64,000 bases of DNA, taken from contig OZ026599.1 in the NCBI GenBank assembly GCA_964020085.1, positions 27,837,229-27,901,228 of the forward strand. Reading direction: 5' to 3'. Both the position numbers and the translations under genes were made by a program. This DNA is from Micromussa lordhowensis. Taxonomy: Eukaryota; Cnidaria; Anthozoa; Scleractinia; Lobophylliidae. Below are positions 27,301 through 39,300 of the stretch, piece by piece. The notes under the pieces are model-generated. The model searched no databases. It saw only the letters and a list, made by a program, of their open reading frames with translations, and had not been told where the DNA came from. Within the stretch, counting starts at the first letter, position 1. The number at the start of each line of letters is the position of its first letter.

Positions 27301-30300
27301 GTATCGTGCTTCTTTTCCATACATTTTACTATTACCGGAGCGACAAACACCGTTCGTTAAACCGAGGATTTCGTTATACAGAGGTTTGTAAAATCGAGGT
27401 TCCACTGTATAGGTTTTTTCTACGCAACCGTTGTCAGTTGTCACGGTAATCTGCACCTAAATTTTCAAAGGAATACCACAAAACGGAAACCTTACAATAA
27501 GGCTTCTGCCAAGTCAAAAAAAAAACCTTTACACTTGAACCTCATTGGTTGGAAAAACTATCAAGTTTTCTCTAATTAGCTAGTGCACATTTGAAGAGTT
27601 CTTGAAAGCAATTACAATGCTAGACAAAGGTCGCATAGAAGTACATGTAGACAACACTTAATTGACAAACATACCAGCAATTTTATCACTATCCACAAGG
27701 ACGTCATCCATCATTTTGATGATATCAGGAATGGCGGATGACACTGCTTGTGGCCATAACTCTGCTTCTACTTGTTGACTTTCACCTTGAATACAGTGAG
27801 GAATAATGGCTTTATCAAAACGTGTTATTTTTATATTCGATGCAAAGAATAGACAGCTTTTTGAGTGCTTCTACAAAGATTTAGCAAAGATTTGGTCTGC
27901 TTGCAATAATCACTTTACAGCTATAGAGGGAAATTATTATTTTGCAACATTTGTATCCCAAAAACTACGGCAAAAATGTGCATCATTGACGCCAGATTTG
28001 ATCTTATACTACAGGTTCTACACCATTTCCTTCAAACTGTAACCATAAAACATTGTATACTACAACACTTTCGTGTGCTACGACTACCACAAAAGCCCAC
28101 TGATCATTCTTCCAATATATGACGGGCTCATAGACTCATCTGCCAGACCTTTCATGGGGTTGTAGCCAAGGATTGGTGCATGGTGTCACTGGGTTAGAAC
28201 CTGCGCTTCACTGTAAGGTACGCCTTCTCAGTCCATCCAGAGCTCTGAACTACATCCTCACGATCGGTTTTGGAAGCATTGACAGTCGACAACTGCTTAA
28301 GCCTAGTTTATTATGTTCATAATTCAGCCACGCGGTTTCACTATCAGTCGGAGGCCCTATCGTTCGACTGCTTAGGGCCCAGCACTGAGCTTGATCTATG
28401 CTTTGATAACTTGCGCCTGGACAGGGTCCTTGGGTTGTGGGAAAGAAATTTGACTCTTGCAATATCTCAGAACTTTAATCAGGCGAATAATTAAATAAAG
28501 GATACTCGCGAGAGCAACCTGGTAAAATAATGGAAGGGAATTTGCCACACACTAGACTCTCAGTCACTCAGCCATTGTATGTATTAGTACAGTGTTCTTT
28601 TCTCGATCCCCGTACCTAATATAACCTTAGTCGTTCAACAATCAGGAGTTAGGATTACAATCCCACTTGCATTAACCCTGGAGACTCAAATAGCATGCGG
28701 CATGCATTTGTCCATGCAATTTATCTGTAGGTCGCATTCTAATGCCACTTGCATTGACCCTGGAGGTTCAAACAGCAAGCAGCATGCAGTTGTCTATGCA
28801 CTTAATCACTCATGCACAATCGGAAGATCGCATTCTAATGCCATTTGCATTAACCCTGGAGGCTCAAACAGCATGCAGTTGTCCATCCAATTTATCACTC
28901 ATGCGCAATCGGAAGATCGCATTCTAATGCCACCTGCATTAACCCTGGAGGCTCAAACAGCCTGCAGCTTGCAGTTGTCCATGCAACTTATATCACTTAT
29001 GCACAATCGGGAGGTAAGAATCTAATCCCAGTTGCATTGACCCTGGACACTCAAACAGCATAGCATGCAGCATGCAGTTGTAAAAGCAATTTATATCACT
29101 TATGCACAATCGGGATGTAAGAATCTAATCCCAGTTGTATTAACCCTGGAGACTCAACAGCATGTAGCATGCGGTTGGCCATAGAATTTACCACTCATGC
29201 ACAAATCAGGAGGTAAGAATCTAATGCCACTTACATTTTTAGGCTCAAACAGCATGCAGTTCTAATGCCACTTGCACTAACCCTGGAGGCTAAAACAGCA
29301 TGCAGCACATCATGCAGCACACAGTTGCCTATGCAATTTATTACTCATGCACAATCGGGAGGTAAGAATCTAATGCCACTTACGTTAACCCTGGAGGCTC
29401 AAACAGCATGCAGTCGCCATGCATTAATCACTCATGCATATACAAAATTATCAAGCTTAAAAACCTCCACAGTTCCATCAGCAATCACTGTATGTTAGTA
29501 ACATAAAATATACAGCATTTCGCTACAATATGTCAAACCTTCACCTCCTCCTCCAGCAAAATCTTCCCAGTTGTCCGTAGTTTCCAAATGATAATGCCAA
29601 ACATCCATGCGGGCATACTTTTCTGTTGAAAATTCACAGCAAGAAAAAAAAAACAAAAAAAAACGTGACGCACACGTGCTTTTTTATCATGAGTTTGTGA
29701 TCGTACTGTGCCAATAAATGTGCCACTTCAGTGCAGGTGCCGCCAATGTTAGTACCAATATTGGTGCTCGTGATGGTGCCAGTGCTGTGATCCATAATGG
29801 AGAGAGTGTTATCCATGATAATGTTGTGCCAGTGCAAAAAAGCAACATGTTGTTTTGTGTTGATCATTTCTTTCTTGAATAGAAAGTCTATATGGAGCAC
29901 CTCCAACAGCAGTGGATGCATACACAATGATTGTGATTGCCGTGTACTTCATTCACACCAGACAAAACTGTGTACAATCGCATAGGTATTCATTGTGCAC
30001 AACGTGCGAACATGGCAACATTTTTGTGGGTAAGACCACTGGTCCGTCATATTGTATCCGTCAATAGGTATAGCGACGGTTTCGTTTCAGGTATCACTTA
30101 AGTTGAAAACTACTAAAAATGTTAAGTTAAACTCGTTACTTCGAGGAACTCTTTGTTGACCTCGAGAGTATGTGCACACCAGGAAGAATTTGCCCTATTC
30201 TATTTGGTAACTCTCAGCTTCTGTCATAAAACATGCGCAGTAATAACTTCCCACCGCATGGCTAATGATGTATTTCACAATAATCTCAAAGGATTTTTTC

Positions 30301-33300
30301 CTCTGTATTCCTTGCTCGTTTGAATCAAAGTTAACCAAAAAGTTAACCAAAAAAGGTATGCTGCCCTATTCTTTAAATTTTCAAAATTTCCAAACGTAAC
30401 ATAACAGTATAATAAGCCACGTTCGATATATCAATATTCTAACATGACTCCGAGGCTTTCAGGACAAACTCATATATTTGGTGTTGTAATCTTTGTATCC
30501 AAGTCTTTTTTTGGGAATTGAGAGACAAAAAGTAGTGTTATATTAGGGCACACCAGGACAGTACGCATTTTACACAACTTAGCGTAGTTAACCGTAGTTA
30601 GCGTAAGATGCGTAGTTAGAGTATCGTGAAAACATGAGTTGAGGACATTTTACTCATTTTACACTAACTCAGGCGTAGTTAGCGTAGTTAGCGTAAGATG
30701 CGTAGTTAGAGTATCGTGAAAACATGAGTTGAGGACATTTCCGGATTTTACACTAACTTAGCGTAGTTAGCCGTAGTTAGCGTAAGATGCGTAGTTAGCG
30801 TATCAGGCAAACCTGAGTTGTAATACGCGGAGGACATTTTACTCATTTTACACTAACTCAGCGTAGTTAGCGTAGTTAGCGTAAGATGCGTAGTTAGCGT
30901 TTAAGCGTAAAAATGCGTAAAAATGCTTAAAAATGCGTAAAAATGCGTATAAGCGTAAAAATGCGTTTAAGCATAAAATGCCATGAACAGTAAAAATGAG
31001 TAAATTCTTTATGGGTTTTGAAGGATATTTAGCCATATGATTATCTATGATATCCTCTATTACTTCTTTAGGATTATTTACAAATCTAGGTGTATCACGA
31101 ATTGCATATGTATATTCAATATCATATGTATAAATTTTAATATATGCAATTGCATCTCTACTAAATATTAGCAATGATCTTTCTCTTCTATTTTTGGCTT
31201 TGTAATTTGTACCTAATCTTTCTAATATTTTGTGAATTTTTAATACGTTTCCTATTTCTATTGTTCTTCTTCTAAGCATTTATGTATTATATTTTACTTT
31301 TCATTTTTTGTATAATTAGTTTACTTTTTGTTTTTCATCAGGATCTTCATCTTTTGGTTTGTCATGATTATTATTGTTTATCTTTAATTTCATCATTTAA
31401 CTATAGACTGTTCTCACGATGCGTAATTTTTAAGACTTGATAAATTTCCAACCAGAGCTCTCACCACCTAGATGTTCACATATTTTTTTCCAAATTTTAT
31501 CATGTTCATAGAGTTTTAAACGATCTTTATACAATTTTAACTTTGGTAAAAATTCATTATATCCAAGTATTTGACAAAATTTATAGATGATATATGAATA
31601 GGAAAAGAAATTGCTTCTATTTTTACCTTTAAAAAATTCAAATGGCTCTTGAATTTGTAAAAACCTCATTTTCATTTTTTCTTCCATTATAGAGGTCATT
31701 TGTAATGGAGGTATTTTTGTTATTCTATACAATATTTGGGTGGTATGATTATAATAATTTAATTTACGATGTTTTTTAAGATATCTTTTAATATCTGATT
31801 CAGTTAACTTTTCCAAAGAATTTTCCATCCTTTCACGAATGATTTCTTTGAAAATATTATTAATAACATCTTCTGAGACTTTAAAACTTTCTTTGCCTTG
31901 GATATTGGCTAAACAGTCACAAAAATGATTATATCTTTTGTAATCATTTTCTGCGGGTTTTATAGATGCTTTTTCTGGATTTGTTGAGACATTAATGCTT
32001 ATTCCACAACTTAGACAAGTACTTATCCCTTCATCGATGTTCAATACTCGAAATTTTTCACATGTATAACAATAGTTATCTTCATTTATATTATTTTCAC
32101 TGTATTGTAGTTCATCAGGGAAGATATTATATTTATACTTTTTATAATAAGAATTATCAACACCATGGACAAATTTTTTTGCTTGATTTTCTGTATGTAA
32201 AAAAAGTAAAATAGCATTCTTTAATAAATAACTAGTACGAAGATTTTTGATATCATTTATTTCATTTTCTAGCCTTATTTGTTCAATTTGATCAATTCTT
32301 GAATAATCTTTTTTGATGGATAAATTTATAATTTTTTTTTTTAAATCTGGTATTTTTTTTTCTTTTATAACAATTTCTGAAAGTTTTTTACGATGTAGAT
32401 TGCCAATGGTCTCTTTGTTAATCATAATAATTAATATACTTTATTCTTTAAAGTAGAGTAATCTTCACTCTCACTGCTCGTTGATTCCTCATCTGAATTA
32501 GGATCATAATCACTATCGCTACTATCAGAATCATGGAGAGGGTCTTCAGTCAAGAATTTTTTAAAATTCGGAATTGGCATATATACTATGAAATATTATT
32601 TTATATTCTACAATTCCCATATGCATAACTACTGATACCATCATCTAAAATATATCTTTTATCATCAAAAGGTGATAATGATATTTTATTAATTTGATAA
32701 CTAGATATTTGATGATACTCTGACCTGATAGTTCTCATCTTATGTCTCATTGTATTACAATTATATAAGGTATCACGATAATCAGAGAGAGATAATTCAC
32801 TCTTGATAACATTCTTTCGTACACCTTTAGCAGTTTTGTTTTCCTTGTTTTCAGTCTTGTAACTATACATTTTGCTTTTTAGACCAACAAATTCAGTGAT
32901 TGGATCACCTGACGCTTCATCTTTGAATTTACCAATTACTTTTTTATTTTCTTTAAAAAAGAACTCTGAAGATTTGGGATAATCACTATTGTCAAATCGA
33001 GCCTTATCCTTAAAGAAGTCACTATATATGTCTTCTGCTTTTATATGGTAAAATAAAGAGTCAGTATCAGTAAAAAGTAACTTCGCTTCTGGGTATTTTT
33101 TTCTGATATAGTTGTAATGGAAGTCATACATTAATGTTTTACTTAGATCTAGAATAGAGAATCCAACATAAGAGGGTTTATCTAAGACTAGTCTAGCCTT
33201 TTTCATTTGTACCCCAACTAAATTTTCATCAAATATTTTACTAGAAACGTATATTGGTTGCCTTGTCAATTTCAATAAATGATCTGGATCAGTTTCTAAT

Positions 33301-36300
33301 TTGATATTAGATCTTTTTCTTAGGTTTTCCATGGTTTTACCAAACACAGAATTATTCATAAGTTTAAAGAAGTCTTTCTCAAAACTATTCTTAGCCATTG
33401 TTCTCTTTTCAGTGTTTAAATGGATGTATCTTTTCATCCAAGGCCGCTGGGAAAATTCCAATACTCTATGAATCTTCTTTAACTTCATACCAAGAGATAA
33501 ATAAAGCTGCAAATTTCTGTAATGTAATACATACTTTTCTTTATTCCTTAGATTAGGAACCAACTTGTGAACTCTACCACTGCTAATATTTTCTTTCGCT
33601 TTTAAATCTTTGCAATACTTTGACAACATATCATCAGTGATTAAAATCTTTTCTGGTGCTAATGGATAATCATTATGCAAATCGTGTAGCTCTTCCGGAT
33701 ATTCTAAATCTACCTCTAAAATGACACCTTTTCTAGTATCATTTGTGTAATTTTCTAAGATGAAATCTTCAGAGGGAATCCATTTGAAATCAGATACTGG
33801 TAGTGACTGTGACATAGCCCATCCATAAAGATTATTTGCATCCAAATACATTAAATAACTACTTTCCAACTCTGGATTGTAACCCTTCATATACTTGTTG
33901 TTTGGTACAGCATGTCTGTGTGTAATAGTACTAATACCACCTCTCATACCCTTTTCAATGAATAGTTGTTGATCTATATCTGAAATTAAATCCAGATTTA
34001 CATTAGTAATTTTCAGTAATGCATCCCAAGATAACCCAGGCGCTGAATAATAATGACAAGGATCTAGCCCATAGTCCTTCAAACATATAGTTCTGAAATT
34101 TTCAAATACATCCGCTAAGAGTAGAACATCAGTCCGCAAATATAGGTCATGATACTCTCCCATATCTCTGATTTGGAAAGTACTCCAGACCTCCTTTGCG
34201 TGTGAGTAGTCACTCTCTGAAATACCTGTATCATTTAAAATGCTATAAAAATCTTCTATCCCTGGTAAAGACTTCTCACTAAATCGCTCGAATGAGTCCA
34301 TGTAATCATAAGGGTAAACACCTTTTCGCTTGATTAATCTGAATTGTTCATCATTTGGAAAAGCCCCCCGTGTATATGAGAACGCATCATCAGTTAAATT
34401 ACTGCTTAATCTGTCTAAACTCTGACTCATAAATGAAAAACTATCAATGAAAGTTAAATGTTTTCCAATATTAAAACCAATATATTTCTCAAAATTACTT
34501 GCTATAACTGATAGATCAAGATTACATCCTTGCCTGATCAAATGACCAATATTTTGCATGATAAAATGACAATCATAACCTTTAAGATTATGAAAGATCA
34601 CAGGAATTTTTAACTTTTCTGCGCTGATAACCCATTTTAGATTGCAATCATTGTGTGCTGCTCCACGATATTGACCAGTTATATGGCAATGATCTCTGAC
34701 TTTCAATTCCCCACCATCCACATCTTTCCCATCCACCACTTTAAAACGACGATTACAAATATGACATTTAGTTGCATTTTGGTAATCTATTTCATTTTCC
34801 TTTGTCATCACTAATGGTTTCTGGAACTCTTCTCTCACTATTCTTTGACAATTGGAGACTTCAGATAGCATATCCCTGATAAACTTCTGGATACAATCAG
34901 GTCCACGGTAAATTACTTCTGGCTTGGAATATTTCTGATCATATCTGCAGACCAATTTATATGTGTAACCACAAGCCTTGTGACTCTGATAAGTACTCGT
35001 GTAAGATTTGCCATCAGGAGGAAGACAATTGTCTATCTTTTCTGTGATTGCTTCAAAATCAGCGTAAATAGTAAAAGGCACTGGTAACATTTTCTGGTGA
35101 TTTTTAAAATAAATTTTTGATCCTGCTTCAGGCATTTTTATCGCTTGGGTTCCATTAATAGATAAGCAATCTTCTCTGTGAATTTCCAGAACTCTAGCAG
35201 AACTGCAACAATGAAGACAATGGAGACAAAAATATTTCCTACCATGATGTTTATTGAATGATGTCATAAATCGATTGAAATCCTTTATAAGTACATAGTG
35301 GCTCTTGTCCCCTTCTTCAATCCATAGTAATTCCAAGTGGTCTGTAAAATTAGTTTCTGATATTCTGATAGGATAAGCTCCCTTATCATAACCAAATAAA
35401 TTAATATTAATCTCGTTTTGCTTTTCAATCCTTTTAATATCTTTTACAGTGACCGGAAAAGTGACACCAGTGTAATCTAACCGTTTCACCGTTTCTCTAT
35501 CTGCCTTAGTTATCCTTTCTGGATGAACTTTTAGTGGATTTAAATACCTGTTATGACACCATAGAAAACATCTATTGTCTTCATTTTTGGGATTGATTAA
35601 ACCCTTCATAGAGTTACGCAGTTCCTCTGGTAGCTGAATATATGATGTTCCTCTTAATGGAAAGTAAGAGACAATATTAATTATATGTAATTTTACCGAT
35701 TCAAATCCCCAACCAGAACCTTCAGAGAGCCAAACAGCTATTAACTCTAAAATTCTTTCAATACCCTTATCGATACTCGCTTCTATATCTATTCTATTGG
35801 TTACAGTAAAAGGGCCAGCATTAAAATAAGGTTCTCTGTATTCAATCGTACCCTCTTTACGCTTTGATAATCGTACCCTTAGTGTAGTATTATATTTAAA
35901 ACCCCTTCTATCTGATAATGATTTCATTAAAAGATCAAATATTGCTCGTTTAGTCCTACTTAACTGTATTGATGGATCATTACTATTAACAATTGGTACT
36001 TCATAAGATTTTGCATATCCTTTTAATGCTTTACTACGTTCAGGAATACTAATCGCTTCAGGTTCAGTTTTAGCTTCAGGGAAAAAAAAATTACTAATTG
36101 CTTTAGGGATAATTTTAGTAGTAAAATTACTAATTGCTTCAGGGATAAATTTCAATCGTTTAATTGGTTCAGGTATATAATATGGAATTATTTCATTAAA
36201 TAAATTTTTAACCTTTTCTTGGAGTCTTTTAGGTAATGAAGCCGGTTCGGTGGCTGGTTTGGCAGGTGTGGCTGGGGCTTGTTCGGCAGGTGTTTGCCTC

Positions 36301-39300
36301 CTAGGTAATGCTTTTATCCTCCTTATTTTTTTCGGCACGAGTGGTTTTGGTAATGGTTTGGCAGGTAGGTGGGTCTTGGGTTTAATTTTAACTTTAAAAT
36401 CCATCTATATATAATAATATATGTCTAATTTTTTTTTTAAATTATTATTATTGTGTAAGTTTCTATTATGTTTCTTTGTCTTTAGATGCATATATTTTCC
36501 TCTATAAGTGTAATTTTTTCCATTTCCACATACATCACAGTACCATTCAGTATTTTTCAGTCTCTCATTGGTAATTTTGTTCAATTTTTCTCGTTTCAAT
36601 TGTTCTTCTGTCGTTTCCATGTATATAAATATTTATAATATTCTAATTTTTTTTTAAATAATTTTTTTTAAATCTCCAGCTGGCACCCAACTGTTAAATT
36701 CGTCTGGGTAACCTTTCCATTTGACTAATGCTTTTCCTTTTGACTTTCTGATAATTTTCTCTATTCTATAGACCTCTTGATCTGTCTTTTGTAACTCTTC
36801 TCTGTAGAAAGAACCCTTAATCACTTCACCATTTAAGTCTTTTATCTTATAAGTAATAGGATTAGTGAATCTAATTTCGTCTATGATGAAAACTTCTTCA
36901 GTCCAATTAGGAGTATAGCCTTTATCAAAGGTCACCCTTTTGTATTTGCTTATTCGGACTCTATCACCTACTCTAAATTCGGGTTTTCTATTTGTTTTTG
37001 TTTTTTTGATTTCTCTCGCTAAATCACCATATAAATTAAAATAAACTTTTCCATAGTTTTCAGGTTTTCTAGCTTGGATAGGCGTCATTCCTATTGATCT
37101 ATGTCGGCTGTTGTTGTAAGAGGCGAGTATTTTCGGAAGGATGTCAACGTAGACTGTATTGTTTTGCATAGTGAATCTCTTATACATTTTATCTTTGATA
37201 GTTCTATTCCATCTCTCACAAACTGATGATTTCTCTTCATTTTCAGTGGAATAGACCTTTATCTTATCCTTAGCTAAGAGATCCAGCACATTTTTGTTAT
37301 AATATTCTTTTCCTTTGTCTACCCATAACATTTTAGGCTTATTAGAGAAAAATAAGCTTTCAAACGCCTTAGAGACTTCTAAACCTGTTTTTGTCTTTAG
37401 AGGTACTATCCAACCATATTTACTGAAAAGGTCTAAGACCATTAGTAGATATTTATAACCTCGGTTCCATTTGCTAAGCTTTTGCATATCAACTAAGTCT
37501 GAACACCAGATGTCATCTACATTATGTGCAATGACTCTTCGCTTACGAAAATTTCGTTTTATAGGTTTATGTAACTCATTAGCTAGCCCTTCCCATGTGT
37601 CTAAATTTTTAGCGTTTTTTTTTTTTTAACTCCTAAACCAAGTTTTTGCTTTGTATTAATAGTGTTTCTAGCTAACCAATGACCCCACTGTCTCTCATTC
37701 CAGGGAATTGCATCTAGAGCTCGGACCATTTTCTTGTCAGCCACATTTTTACATGATTTTACATTACCTCCCTTATCAGCACATACTGAGTAATCAACAT
37801 CGTGTTGCATGGCTATAGCATCTGTCTTACCTGTTGGCTGATCATAGATTTCATAGATTTGGCCTGTGTTTCGATCCCATTTTACTTGTCGTTCTAAATC
37901 ATTGTAAGGGCCAGTATATTTGTGTCCTGGTAAAGTCCAACCAGCTTTCGGTTTAGGTAACTTACCTATTGCTTTATGAATATCAAGACCCCTTCCCCTT
38001 CCCCTTCCCCTGATTTTTTTAGAAAGATCATCTGCCAGAGAGTCAATTGCTCTATTCAAATACCTTTTACCAATGCCTTTAACTTTGTCTTTTACATAGT
38101 CAGATTTTATTGCTCTACTAGCTCCCCTTTTACCTAGGTTGTACAATCCTTTTGCACCAGCAGCCAACCCTTTGACAATTAGTTCATCAAAACCGCTTCC
38201 TTGCATTTCCGCTTTAGATATAAAACGAAATTTTGTAATTCCACATTCAGCGCAAATACATCGCATTGCATTTCTACCATTTTTTGTAATTACAAAAGTT
38301 TCAGAATTAGGTATACATTCTGTCCTTTTTCTTTGTCGAACGCAATAAGATAACATATATTAATTAATATTATAATAAATATATGTTAATCTATTGTTAA
38401 CAAAGTTAACTATAATATAGCTCCTATGAGGGGAATTCCCTTAAATGGACTGTTTTTACCTAGTAATAGCCCTTTTCCTTTTCTACCTCTTCCTACCGTA
38501 CCTGACTTAACAAATTTAGTTTTTGTTATCCCACATTCTGCGCATTTACATTTCATCATGGCACGACCATTTCTTGCCTGTACAACCCTTTCTGAACCAG
38601 GAACGCACTCTGTCTGTTTTCGTTGTTTTACACAATAGCTTTTCATCTATATAATAATTATTTTTTTTATTTATTTTAATATATTATATAATGGAACAAA
38701 TTGTCATTGAAAAAGAAATACGTAGAATAGAAGCGATGTATAAACATTACAAACTTCTTTATAGAAAAATTGCCTTTTTATGTTGTTCTGGAGAAACTAA
38801 AAGAGTGAGAAATATGAGAAATAGTTTGAAACGAGATTTAAAAAACATGAGAAGTCTTCAAAGTAATTTAGCAAAATAGTTTTCTATGAATTTTTCATTC
38901 TCTTCTGTATCAAAGCTAAAAACTTGCAATAAATCGAAATAATCTACTCCTTTATGCATTTCATTCAAGAAATACAAGCAAAAATAGCCACAGGTTGTAG
39001 TATAGAGATTCTGTATTTGTCGGTTTTGGTGTAGTAAATTTAAGTTTTTCTCTTTTGCATGGTTTACCAACTCTTGAAAAGGTGGCATACCAAAAGAGTC
39101 AAAGTAATTTATTGTACCATCACTAACATAGGTTGTAACCCAATGACTACCACTCATATAATGAGGTTCTAAATTATAGATAAAAAGCGCTAACTTATGA
39201 TTATGTGGTACAGTCTGATCTCTACTTAAAACATTCTTGATAGGAATCCCTAAGTATTTACACCAATCTAAAAGATCAAAATTACTCATTGGGATATCTT

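Noticed and set aside
28655..29440. CRISPR-like array
   Set aside because: The whole unit repeats with drift and there are no unique spacers; this is a minisatellite in an animal intron.
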